Source: Enterobacteriaceae bacterium (lineage in GTDB: Bacteria > Pseudomonadota > Gammaproteobacteria > Enterobacterales > Enterobacteriaceae). Taken from it: a DNA stretch of 8,761 bases. The DNA is taken from positions 1 to 8,761 of the forward strand of contig JALAGK010000072.1 in NCBI GenBank assembly GCA_022712475.1, written 5' to 3'. The stretch's first letter is position 1. Each line of letters begins with the position of its first letter. The translations under genes were made by a program, and so were the position numbers. Of this stretch, positions 1-7,080 are shown piece after piece. The notes beneath the pieces were generated by a model, which worked only from the letters and a program-made list of their open reading frames with translations, searched no databases and was not told where the DNA came from.

Positions 1-107
1 CCCGATTTATAATTAAGATTAACTTATAGTACTCCACCTTCCGGTACACATTACCCCCGAGAACATGCTTCACAAGAGAGACATTCGGTGACGACTTTCT
101 ACCGTCA
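1..107. other. Non-coding region downstream of iacG
   Basis: No gene is seen here. The stretch next to the window edge (about 7-30) is markedly AT-rich compared with the operon. A weak 5-bp inverted repeat with a 9-base loop (89-107: tgacg ... cgtca) sits directly after the iacG stop but has no T-run, so a terminator call is not supported. Confidence 0.4.
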
Positions 108-602
108 TTACTCCAAACGTGCAGACTGGACACCATAATAGTCGCGATTAAAATAAATCAACGCGCCGCGGTTCTCCCCCAGACTGATGGCCCGTACCTC
201 GCCATAAAACACCGTATGGCTCCCCACCTCATGGCAGGCAACGATACGACAGTCAACGCTCACCAATGCTTCCTCCAACGCAGGAGAACCCGTTACCAGT
301 TCGTGCCAGGTGTGAGTCGAAAATCTGTCATCCATCCCAATAGTGCGATTCGCAAAACGGCCTGACAGCGTCTGCTGCCCGGCGCCAAGAATGTTAATAC
401 ACAGGATACCGTTTTGAACAAACTGCGCATGCGCCCAGGTACTGCGATTAATACAGACCAGAACCGTTGGCGGAGAATCCGTTACGCTGCACACTGCAGA
501 TGCCGTCATACCTACCTTGCCGCCCGGACCAGCGGTAGTAATAATCGACACTGCGCCACCCAACATGGCCATTGCGTCACGAAAAGCCGTGGTATCTACC
601 AT
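108..602 (-). CDS. iacG: NADH-dependent flavin reductase (RutF/HpaC type), IacG-like
   Basis: This is a 164-residue flavin reductase-like domain protein that reduces FMN or FAD with NAD(P)H and releases it to a partner monooxygenase. It strongly resembles RutF of enterobacteria: FRDAMAMLGGAVSIITT (7-23), GMTASAVCSVTDSPPTVLVC (31-50), then RFANRT, SPALEEALVSVDCRI (106-120) and the family motif GSHTVFYGEV (127-136). The ATG at 602 is preceded by AAGGGG about 7 bases upstream. It is the last gene of the operon in this window. A pyrimidine-catabolic RutF role is unlikely because no rutA or rutB neighbour is present; the iac context points to IacA as its client. Confidence 0.9.
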   Translation of the reverse strand: MVDTTAFRDAMAMLGGAVSIITTAGPGGKVGMTASAVCSVTDSPPTVLVCINRSTWAHAQFVQNGILCINILGAGQQTLSGRFANRTIGMDDRFSTHTWHELVTGSPALEEALVSVDCRIVACHEVGSHTVFYGEVRAISLGENRGALIYFNRDYYGVQSARLE

Positions 603-615
603 AACTTTCCCCTTT

Positions 616-975
616 TTAAGCCTGAATAATCAATTCGCGCCCAGTGCGAGCTTCCACACGGCAATATTTCCACAGTCTGTATTCACCCTCGCCCACAGGC
701 GTAGTACGAAACAGGTTACAGGCGGCATGCACCGTATCAAGGTCCGGCACATCGGCCAGTAAATAGGTGGTCCATGGCCAACCTGACGATGCCCCTACCA
801 TGCCCTGATCATCATCCATGTTGCCCAGTATCCTGACACCAGCAAGCGCCTCAATACCACGCCACATCTGACCAAATGCCGCCCATACCTGCTTTGCCTC
901 GGCAGCGGGCGCATCAAAAAAATTCTGATTAATAGCGATACAAAACAACACCCGTAACGGCTTTTTCTCACTCAT
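616..975 (-). CDS. iacB: Small conserved protein of unknown role, IacB-like
   Basis: This is a 119-residue soluble protein with no signal peptide or membrane segment. I recognise it mainly by its position between iacA and the flavin reductase and by its size. The pattern of a first strand LRVLFCIAIN (8-17), helices around residues 23-43, a strand with VRILGNMDDDQG, then WPWTTYLLADVPDLDTVHAA and a final WKYCRVEARTG would suit a dimeric alpha/beta-barrel (ferredoxin-like) fold, as in small isomerases and monooxygenase-like proteins. That fold is my inference. The ATG at 975 has GGAG 7 bases upstream. It lies 20 bases after iacA and 13 before iacG, so it is co-transcribed with the monooxygenase and its reductase. 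A helper or isomerase role near the first ring-oxidation step is plausible but unproven. Confidence 0.75.
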   Translation of the reverse strand: MSEKKPLRVLFCIAINQNFFDAPAAEAKQVWAAFGQMWRGIEALAGVRILGNMDDDQGMVGASSGWPWTTYLLADVPDLDTVHAACNLFRTTPVGEGEYRLWKYCRVEARTGRELIIQA

Positions 976-995
976 AGTTTTCTCCAGTTAACACG

Positions 996-2165
996 TTATA
1001 ACCAACCCGGCTGTGCAGGCTGCCCACACAGTACAGCTCCGGCCAGTTGCCAGGTATGCTCCCCCATGAAAGCATGCTGGGTAATGGCCTGTGCATCGTT
1101 CACACAACGCGCCAGAGGACTGTTGCGCACGATGCTGCCCATGCCTGTCATCATCTGCATGTCGCGGCACACGCCTGCGCTCACACGTACCGCATGGGTG
1201 GACGACAAACGCAGCATATTGGCCTGTTGCAGCGCAATGTCATCTCCTGCCAGCAGCCGCAGCCAGACCTCATTAATGGCGTCATAAAAGAACGCTCGTG
1301 CGCTGCGTAGTTTGGCCTCGGCACGGGCAATATCCATAAGTGCTGCCGGACGCTGGCCCAGTGACGGTGCTACGGTAACAGAAGGCGTTTTCTCTGCCTG
1401 AGAGCGGACTTCGTTAAGTGCCCGTCGCGCCACGCCAAGCCCGACGACCGACAGCACCTGGGTAGCAAACGCCAGTGCCGGATAGCGAAAAATCGGCTCG
1501 TCCAAGTTTGCCGTACTACCGCGCACAAAAGTCCATTCCTCTGGCACAACGACATCTTCCACAACCAAATCATGGCTGCCGGTGCCAGCCAACCCCACGG
1601 TATTCCAGGTCTCTTCAATGCGCACCCGGTAACGCGGCATCACCGCCATACGGGGTAAACCCGACTTGTCGCTGTGCTGAGGCGTGATGCCCACACCAAC
1701 CACATCAGCCCCCATACAGCCGCTGGCAAACTTCCAGCGCCCGCGCACGTTCATACCACCAGCCACTACCTGTGCAGGCTGTGGTGGAAAAATACCGCCA
1801 GCAAAAACGACATCTGGCCCATGAGCATACAGGTGACGCAGCGTTTGCAACGGGAGTGCAGCCAGGTAAACCGGACTCATGCCAAAACTTGCCACCCAGC
1901 CTGCCGAGCCGTCGGCTTCTGAGATTTGCTCAATCAGCTCACAAAATGCCGCGGCCCCCTGCTCGTCACCGCCAAAGCGCGATGGAACTAACGCCCGGTA
2001 GACGCCGACCTGGCGAAAGCGTTGAATAATGTCGTCTGGAATATGACGCAGCGCGTCAAACTCACCTGTCAGCGCCCGCTCTCTGACAATCTCCAGTAAC
2101 GCCCCCAGCGTATCCTGCTTTTTCTGCGACTGTTGCCTGTTCTGCGGATATAACAATGGTTCCAT
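996..2165 (-). CDS. iacA: Flavin-dependent indole/IAA monooxygenase of acyl-CoA dehydrogenase fold, IacA-like
   Basis: This is a 389-residue oxygenase of the acyl-CoA-dehydrogenase-like flavin monooxygenase group (HsaA/DszC type) that uses reduced flavin from a separate reductase. Visible features are the N-terminal helical region with VPSRFGGDEQG (60-70), EADGSAGWVASF (83-94), the central strand motif GRWKFASGC (142-150) and TWNTVGLAGTGSHDL (186-200) followed by VEDVVVP. The C-terminal helical bundle ends in RCVNDAQAITQHAFM. I chose the ATG at 2165 because AGAGGA lies 7 bases upstream. An ATG at 2192 has only a distant AGGG upstream, and a GTG at 2249 overlaps the transporter end. IacA homologues start IAA breakdown, and some turn indole into the indigo precursor indoxyl. 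The partner reductase is probably IacG, two genes downstream. Confidence 0.88.
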   Translation of the reverse strand: MEPLLYPQNRQQSQKKQDTLGALLEIVRERALTGEFDALRHIPDDIIQRFRQVGVYRALVPSRFGGDEQGAAAFCELIEQISEADGSAGWVASFGMSPVYLAALPLQTLRHLYAHGPDVVFAGGIFPPQPAQVVAGGMNVRGRWKFASGCMGADVVGVGITPQHSDKSGLPRMAVMPRYRVRIEETWNTVGLAGTGSHDLVVEDVVVPEEWTFVRGSTANLDEPIFRYPALAFATQVLSVVGLGVARRALNEVRSQAEKTPSVTVAPSLGQRPAALMDIARAEAKLRSARAFFYDAINEVWLRLLAGDDIALQQANMLRLSSTHAVRVSAGVCRDMQMMTGMGSIVRNSPLARCVNDAQAITQHAFMGEHTWQLAGAVLCGQPAQPGWL

Positions 2166-2172
2166 AGCGGTA

Positions 2173-2178
2173 TCCTCT
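2173..2178 (-). promoter_or_regulatory. Ribosome-binding site deciding the iacA start
   Basis: AGAGGA on the minus strand lies 7 bases before the ATG at 2165. The two other in-frame starts upstream (ATG at 2192, GTG at 2249) have no comparable site. This favours the 389-residue form of IacA. Confidence 0.7.
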
Positions 2179-2200
2179 GAAATAACCTTCATGGCCGGGA

Positions 2201-2220
2201 CAGTAGCCCTGTTGCCACTG
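2201..2220 (-). other. Possible mRNA hairpin between the transporter and iacA
   Basis: On the minus strand CAGTGGC, a 6-base loop AACAGG and GCTACTG can pair as a 7-bp stem with one G-U wobble. No U-run follows, so it is not a classic terminator. It lies in the 64-base gap before iacA and could affect transcript processing or stability. It may also be chance. Confidence 0.3.
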
Positions 2221-2229
2221 CCACACGAC

Positions 2230-3533
2230 TCAGCGTTGTGCGTGGCCACGCAGCGACCACAGCGCTACCAGTGCACACCCCGCCCAGGCCACCAGCAGCA
2301 GTGAGACAGGCCAACTGGAATCAAATGCCATCAGCAACGCCACGGCCAGCATCGGCCCAAAACCCCCGGCAAGAATCGATCCGATTTCATGACCAAGTGA
2401 CAGCCCGGTATAACGCACATTTGCTGGAAATAGGGCCGCCACCAGCGGCGGCTGGGCGCCTATCATGGCACCGTGACAAAACGGTAGCCCAAGCATCATC
2501 GCCAGCAGCATGGCGCCAAAATGCGCACTTTCCAGCAGCCAGAAAAAAGGGAATGCCAACAGCAGTACGCCAAGGGTGCCGATGAGATAGACACGGCGAA
2601 AACCGATACGGTCAGCAAGCGCTCCCCAGAACAGAATGGAGAAGAACTCCACCACCATTGCCAGCGTGACACAGCCAATAATGCTGCCATCAGGAATACC
2701 CAGATGGCGGCAGTAGACCAGCGAAAAAGTGAAAAACAGATACACCGCGCCGTTTTCCGGCAGACGCAGGGCAATAGCCTGCAACAACGCGCGTCGGTGA
2801 TGTCGTAGGATCTGAACCAATGGTATTTTCTCTGTCTGCGCAGCCCCATCCTGCCTGACCAGAAAATCTCGGTTCTCTTCAATATTTCTACGGATGTACA
2901 TCGCGACGAGGAACAGCAGCGCACTTGCCAGAAAGGGCAAGCGCCAGCCCCAGCTCATAAAAGACGCTTGTGGCAACTGACGCGCCAGCCAGAATGCCAG
3001 CGACGACAAGACAAAACCGCCAGATACCCCCATCTGGCTCCAGGCGGTATAAAAGCCTTTTTTCTCCGGCTTTGCGTTTTCACTGAGCATCAGCACGCCG
3101 CCCCCCCACTCACCGCCGGAGGCTACCCCCTGCACAAGCCGTAACAAAATCAGAGATAATGGTGCCAGAAAACCGATGTGCTGGTAGCCCGGCAACAGAC
3201 CAATCAGGAAGGTACAGCCACCATGAGTGCGAGCGTAATAATCAACGCCTGTTTGCGGCTGTGTCGGTCGCCAAGATGGCCAAACAGTACGCCACCAAGC
3301 GGTCGAGCCAAAAAACCCACCGCAAAGCCGGAAAACGCCAGCAATGTGCCGAGTAGCGAATGGCCATGCACCGGAAAAAACAGCTCTCCAAAAACCAGCG
3401 CCGCCGCCGTGCCATAGAGAAAAAAGTCATACCATTCCAGCGAGTTGCCTAAAAGCGAACTCAGTACCAGCTTGCGCATCTTTCCTGATGACGTGCCTAT
3501 GGCATATTCCGTTGATAAATCCTGAGTACTCAT
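2230..3533 (-). pseudogene. MHS-family major facilitator transporter, split by a one-base frameshift
   Basis: Two adjacent frames together make one metabolite:H+ symporter (ShiA/ProP/KgtP-like MFS). The first part (3533 to 3204) holds LEWYDFFLYG and motif A, GHLGDRHSRK, and ends at a TGA just after LALMVAVPS. The second frame resumes with GCTFLIGLLPGYQHIG from 3219. It carries the family signatures LLRLVQGVASGGEWGG and WGWRLPFLAS, a second motif A (GALADRIGFRR) and the remaining membrane segments to the stop at 2230. Restoring a single G after the ATG at 3224-3222 gives MGGCTFLIG and an uninterrupted protein of about 434 residues, a normal length for the family. A TTG at 3195 could open the second frame but has no ribosome-binding site and would lack the first membrane helices. 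Context suggests import of IAA or a related acid. The frameshift may be a real lesion or a sequencing error. Confidence 0.82.
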
Positions 3534-3578
3534 GGTGTGCGGCCTCTTTATCAGACGAAAATGGATGCGATGCGCGGG

Positions 3579-4544
3579 TTAATCCAACTCAAAAATTTCT
3601 ATCGCCAGGCGTGGACTGCGCGAACGTGAGCAGCACAGCGCAATCTGGTCGTTAGCGTCCCTTTCTTCCTGCGTGAGATAGCTGTCGCGGTGCTCTGGCG
3701 TGCCTTCCAGCACGTTGGCAATACAGGTGCCGCAAATACCCTGCTGACAGGAGACTTTGACACGTACACCAGCCTGTGCCAGCGCCTCAACAATGTTCTG
3801 GTCTTGCGTGACTTGCACGGTGACGCCGAGCGCGGGCACAACCACCTCAAAGGCTTCGCCGCCGGTTTCTGGCTCGCGGTTAAAGTACTCACGGTGGATA
3901 TGTGACGGTGCCAGTCCGGCGCTTTCAGCCTTATCGATAACCCAATCCATAAAGCCTTCCGGGCCACATACATAGAGATGGCTGTTGGCCGGCGCACCGA
4001 CCAGCAACGCATCCGGCTGCAAACGGCATGTTTCACCTTCTTCACTCACGTGATACGCCACTTTCGCCGCCCAGGGCGCAGCGTCGAGCGCAGGCAGAAA
4101 CGCCATTCGCGCGCGTGACCGTGCGCAGTAATGCAACTCAAAGGAGCGTCCGGCCTGATGCAGGGCGTGGGCCATTGCCAGCATTGGTGTAATACCGATA
4201 CCGCCCCCCACCAACAACGTATGCGACGCCTCCAGCGTCAGCGTAAACAGATTACGCGGCAGGCTGGCCTGTACCTCATCACCTGGTTGCAATAAATGCG
4301 CAGCCTGTGAACCACCGCGCGAATTCTGGGCGTTAAGGATGCCAAGCTGCCAGTGGCTGGCATCATCCGGGTTACCGCACAATGAATACTGTCGTACCAG
4401 ACCGCCCGCCAGATGCAGGTCAATATGTGCCCCGGGTGCAAACGTAGGCAGTGTTTCACCGTTAGCGGCACACAGTGTCAGTACCACCACATTGGTGCCC
4501 TGCACCTCGCGCCCGGTCACTCGTAACGTAATCCGCTCAGACAT
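3579..4544 (-). CDS. iacF: Oxygenase reductase (FMN, NADH, 2Fe-2S), IacF-like
   Basis: This is a 321-residue reductase of the phthalate dioxygenase reductase/VanB type that carries electrons from NADH to the IacC Rieske centre. The domains run in the order flavin, pyridine nucleotide, ferredoxin. The flavin motif is RQYSLC (51-56), the nicotinamide-binding motifs are GGGIGITP (113-120) and YVCGPEGFM (191-199), and the C-terminal plant-type [2Fe-2S] ligands are Cys266, Cys271, Cys274 (SCQQGICGTC) and Cys304 (ALCCSRS). Because the ferredoxin domain is fused, no separate ferredoxin gene is needed, and none is seen. The ATG at 4544 follows AAGGGGG by about 4-6 bases, and this site overlaps the end of iacE (gap 9 bases). 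The next gene begins 45 bases downstream. Confidence 0.92.
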   Translation of the reverse strand: MSERITLRVTGREVQGTNVVVLTLCAANGETLPTFAPGAHIDLHLAGGLVRQYSLCGNPDDASHWQLGILNAQNSRGGSQAAHLLQPGDEVQASLPRNLFTLTLEASHTLLVGGGIGITPMLAMAHALHQAGRSFELHYCARSRARMAFLPALDAAPWAAKVAYHVSEEGETCRLQPDALLVGAPANSHLYVCGPEGFMDWVIDKAESAGLAPSHIHREYFNREPETGGEAFEVVVPALGVTVQVTQDQNIVEALAQAGVRVKVSCQQGICGTCIANVLEGTPEHRDSYLTQEERDANDQIALCCSRSRSPRLAIEIFELD

Positions 4545-4553
4545 AACGCCCCC

Positions 4554-5294
4554 TTAGCGCATGTAGATACCGCCGTTGATATCCCAGGCAGCACCTGTCA
4601 CAAACTCTGCCTGACGTGACGCCAGCAGCGCCGCAGTACGGGCGACAAACCCTGGTGAGCCGAGTGATGCCACCGGGATCATCGCCAGCAACGCAGGCAT
4701 ATTTTCTTCAGGCACCACCGCCCTGACCGACGGTAAATCCAGCGGGCCCGGTGCGATGGCGTTCACGGTGACACCGTCTTTTGCCAACGCGCGGGCGAAT
4801 ACTTTGGTCAGCGTCAGGATGCCGCCTTTGGATGCTGCGTAGTGTGCGCCGGAGGCCGTACCGCCGTTTTGCCCGGCAAGCGACGCCAGATTAACGATGC
4901 GTCCGTAGCCGCGTTGTGCAAAATAGCGGCCCACGGTCTGGCAGCCGAGAAAAGTACCGCGCAAGTTGGTGGTCAGTACACGGTCAAACTCCACCACCGA
5001 AATATCCATAATCGGTGTGGTGAGCGTGAGCGCCGCATTGTTTACCAGTGCATGCAGCTCGCCAAAATGCGCTGTTACCTGCGCCAGCGCCCGGCTGAAG
5101 CCTGCTTCTTCACGAATATCCAACCCCAGCGCTATGCCATTACGCGCCTGTTCGCCTGCTTCATTAAGCGTTGTTTGTACCGCTGCTACCGACAGGTCCG
5201 CCAGTGCCACACGCCAGCCCTCGCGCAGGAAATGCAATGCCATCTCTCGTCCAAGCCCGGCTGCAGCGCCAGTCACCATCACGACGTCACTCAT
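4554..5294 (-). CDS. iacE: Short-chain dehydrogenase/reductase, IacE-like
   Basis: This is a classical SDR oxidoreductase of 246 residues, a usual length. It carries the cofactor loop TGAAAGLG (8-15), Asp33 at the end of the second strand (favouring NAD(H) over NADP(H)), NNAA (85-88) and the active-site residues Asn110, Ser138, Tyr152 and Lys156 (YAASK). The C-terminal FVTGAAWDINGG is also typical. The ATG at 5294 is preceded by a strong AAGGAG site. The same frame stays open upstream to 5519, but that part overlaps iacD and lacks SDR homology. In described iac systems IacE works early, on hydroxylated or oxo-indole acetic acids. The precise redox step here is inferred from that literature, not shown by the sequence. 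Confidence 0.9.
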   Translation of the reverse strand: MSDVVMVTGAAAGLGREMALHFLREGWRVALADLSVAAVQTTLNEAGEQARNGIALGLDIREEAGFSRALAQVTAHFGELHALVNNAALTLTTPIMDISVVEFDRVLTTNLRGTFLGCQTVGRYFAQRGYGRIVNLASLAGQNGGTASGAHYAASKGGILTLTKVFARALAKDGVTVNAIAPGPLDLPSVRAVVPEENMPALLAMIPVASLGSPGFVARTAALLASRQAEFVTGAAWDINGGIYMR

Positions 5295-5297
5295 CGA

Positions 5298-5306
5298 CCT
5301 CTCCTT
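5298..5306 (-). promoter_or_regulatory. Ribosome-binding site of iacE, overlapping the iacD stop
   Basis: AAGGAGAGG ends 3 bases before the ATG at 5294, with its AAGGAG core 6 bases upstream. Its first two bases belong to the iacD stop codon (5305-5307). It fixes the iacE start well downstream of the beginning of the open frame and suggests coupled translation. Confidence 0.75.
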
Positions 5307-5784
5307 ACAGGATGTAACCAATACTGCGCAGGAACACATCACCGCCGAGCACGCGCACGACTTTGCGCGTAATACGCCAGCTGTCGCCGTCGGCGGCCAG
5401 GCGGTAAGTGACATCTGCAACGTAGTGCTGCGAATTACCTTTGCGGTATTCCCATAGCGACTGGGCACAACGCACCTCCACTCTCTCGTCGCAAGCGTTA
5501 AGCAGCCGGTGACGACCACTCATACGTACAGTACGTGCCCGAGGTGTGGTGGATATGGATTCGCCGCTGTAGAGGCGGTGCACGCGCTTGCGGCGCATAG
5601 GTGCGTCATCACAGGCGTAATTGAGGCTGTTGGCGAAGTCTTCGGTTTGCTGATCAATGGGTACGATATACAGGCCGTCTTCCTGCCACAGCGCAAGCCA
5701 GGCCTCGAATTCCCCCTGATCCAGCAAGTCAGCTTCAAGATTAATAAAGTTCACCACGCGGGCTAACAGCGCTTGCTCATTCAT
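5305..5784 (-). CDS. iacD: Ring-hydroxylating oxygenase beta subunit, IacD-like
   Basis: This is a 159-residue small subunit of an aromatic-ring-hydroxylating oxygenase, an NTF2-fold partner that forms an alpha3beta3-type complex and has no cofactor of its own. Typical family features are the N-terminal helix and following strand, FINLEADLLDQGEFEAWLAL then EDGLYIVPI. RVHRLYSGESIS and TVRMSGRHRLL come next, and the terminal strand pair is WRITRKVVRVLGGDVF. The chosen start is the ATG at 5784, with GGGAGG 5 bases upstream. A GTG directly before it (5787) is too close to that site. The start lies 8 bases inside the end of iacC, so synthesis of alpha and beta subunits is probably coupled at a fixed ratio. 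Its stop codon overlaps the ribosome-binding site of iacE. Confidence 0.9.
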   Translation of the reverse strand: MNEQALLARVVNFINLEADLLDQGEFEAWLALWQEDGLYIVPIDQQTEDFANSLNYACDDAPMRRKRVHRLYSGESISTTPRARTVRMSGRHRLLNACDERVEVRCAQSLWEYRKGNSQHYVADVTYRLAADGDSWRITRKVVRVLGGDVFLRSIGYIL

Positions 5785-7078
5785 CACAGCCTCCCTCGGT
5801 CATACAGGACTTCCACTTTTGATAGGCCGCACGCATACCGGTCTCGGCGCTGACATCACTTTTCAGCCCGTCGGTGGTACGCCTCTCCCCCGGTAAGCCA
5901 CGGTTAAGCATGATCCACAGGTTGTCACCCGCTGTCGCACCCTGCTGTACACGCTCCCAGGCCTCAGAGTCGTCCGGCGTGCCAAAGCCCATGGGCCCCT
6001 GGAAGTGCTCGTGTAACCGCAACCGCGCCTGGTTTGCCGCCTGCGGGCCGTCCTTCATGGTGATAACCACATGATGAATTTCAGTTTCTTTTACCGACAC
6101 GGGCTGTAACACGCGAAAAAATGCCATTGAGCAGGCAACGTTGGGAAACAAGTTGAGATTAAAACCACTGCCGCCCACCGCACGCACAATGCGTCGTACC
6201 TGCATTTCCTCATGGCCTTCTTCACGAAGCTGCGCGGCTAACGCCAGAAAGCGCTCGGGGATATCCGCATCCAGATTTGCCTCAAGATCGACCAACTGCG
6301 GGATCATCACCATCACGCTGTGACCATTACCGAGATCTTCAACGTAACCACCGCCGTCCACAAAGTTGAGCATCTCCTCGGTTTGCTTATCGACTGAGCT
6401 TAAAAACGATTTGTGAACAATCGGGAAGTGATAACCGTCGGTCGTGTTCTCAAGCTGGATTTTCCAGTTGCCGGGGAAGCGAAAACGCTGCGCTTCGCTC
6501 GCCTCAATGGCATAGCCCGCCCCCTGCTTCATAAACAGATCTATCCATTTTTTAGCGGGTCCCAGGAAGTCCTCCAGCGGCTCGATGTCCTCACTAAACG
6601 TAGCGAAGACCATGCCCGCGTAAACAGCGGTGCGCAGGCGCACCATACCGAGACTGGCTTTATCCAGCGTATCGCCGTAGCTTTGCGGATGCGGTACACC
6701 ACGCAGGCTGCCATCCAGCCCGTAACCCCAGCCGTGATACGGACAGACAAAATTGTTCGTACGTCCTTTGCGATGCTCACACACCGTGGCAGCACGGTGG
6801 CGACAACGATTAAGCAGCACATTGATATCGTGCTTGCGGTCGCGCACAACAATCACCGGTTGGGTGCCGACGAACGCTGATTTAAAACTACCCGCCTGTG
6901 GGATTTCACTTTCATGCGCGACCCACACCCAGGTGCGGGAGAAAATACGCTCCAACTCCAGTTCAAAAATTGCCGGTGAGGTATAAAGCGAGGTATGTAC
7001 CCGATCAGGCTGTACCAGCGCGGCAATGTCCTCATGACTCATGCTGCAGTCGATATTCTTTACGGGGATCGTTTCCAT
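5777..7078 (-). CDS. iacC: Rieske ring-hydroxylating oxygenase alpha subunit, IacC-like
   Basis: This is the catalytic large subunit (433 residues, normal length) of a Rieske non-haem iron oxygenase, a cytoplasmic enzyme that oxygenates an aromatic ring. The Rieske [2Fe-2S] ligands are Cys92 and His94 in NRCRHRA and Cys112 and His115 in FVCPYHGWGYG. The mononuclear iron site is seen in NTTDGYHFPIVHKSF (211-225) with His217 and His222; Asp214 is the bridging aspartate. The acidic third iron ligand is probably Asp369 or Asp370 in GTPDDSEAWERVQ. No key residue is missing. The ATG at 7078 follows GGAG by 8 bases, within the end of iacI. The 3' end overlaps iacD by 8 bases. In published iac work this oxygenase acts after the first attack on IAA, probably on an oxindole-type acid; that substrate is carried over by homology. 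Confidence 0.92.
   Translation of the reverse strand: METIPVKNIDCSMSHEDIAALVQPDRVHTSLYTSPAIFELELERIFSRTWVWVAHESEIPQAGSFKSAFVGTQPVIVVRDRKHDINVLLNRCRHRAATVCEHRKGRTNNFVCPYHGWGYGLDGSLRGVPHPQSYGDTLDKASLGMVRLRTAVYAGMVFATFSEDIEPLEDFLGPAKKWIDLFMKQGAGYAIEASEAQRFRFPGNWKIQLENTTDGYHFPIVHKSFLSSVDKQTEEMLNFVDGGGYVEDLGNGHSVMVMIPQLVDLEANLDADIPERFLALAAQLREEGHEEMQVRRIVRAVGGSGFNLNLFPNVACSMAFFRVLQPVSVKETEIHHVVITMKDGPQAANQARLRLHEHFQGPMGFGTPDDSEAWERVQQGATAGDNLWIMLNRGLPGERRTTDGLKSDVSAETGMRAAYQKWKSCMTEGGCDE
5790..5795 (-). promoter_or_regulatory. Ribosome-binding site of iacD inside iacC
   Basis: GGGAGG lies 5 bases before the ATG at 5784 and within the last codons of iacC. It selects this ATG over the adjacent GTG (5787) and supports coupled alpha/beta subunit synthesis. 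Confidence 0.7.
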
Positions 7079-7080
7079 CG

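Noticed and set aside
89..107. Transcription terminator after iacG
   Set aside because: The stem is only 5 bp with a 9-base loop, and no T-run follows on the minus strand.
2230..3195. The second transporter frame as a separate gene starting at TTG 3195
   Set aside because: There is no ribosome-binding site, it would lack the first membrane helices and motif A, and the conserved sequence continues upstream of the TTG in the same frame to 3219.
3204..3230. Programmed -1 ribosomal frameshifting in the transporter
   Set aside because: No slippery X-XXY-YYZ heptamer is seen near CTCATGGTGGC, and this transporter family is not known to me for recoding. A deletion or base-call error is simpler.
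4842..5457. Long plus-strand open frames opposite iacE and iacD
   Set aside because: They lie antisense to well-supported genes, are rich in Cys, Arg and His without a domain pattern, and have no convincing ribosome-binding site.
5295..5519. N-terminal extension of the short-chain dehydrogenase
   Set aside because: The SDR fold begins right at the ATG at 5294 with a strong ribosome-binding site; the extension overlaps iacD and has no family similarity.
6413..6880. A 155-codon plus-strand open frame opposite iacC
   Set aside because: It mirrors the conserved Rieske subunit coding frame and shows no recognisable protein features.
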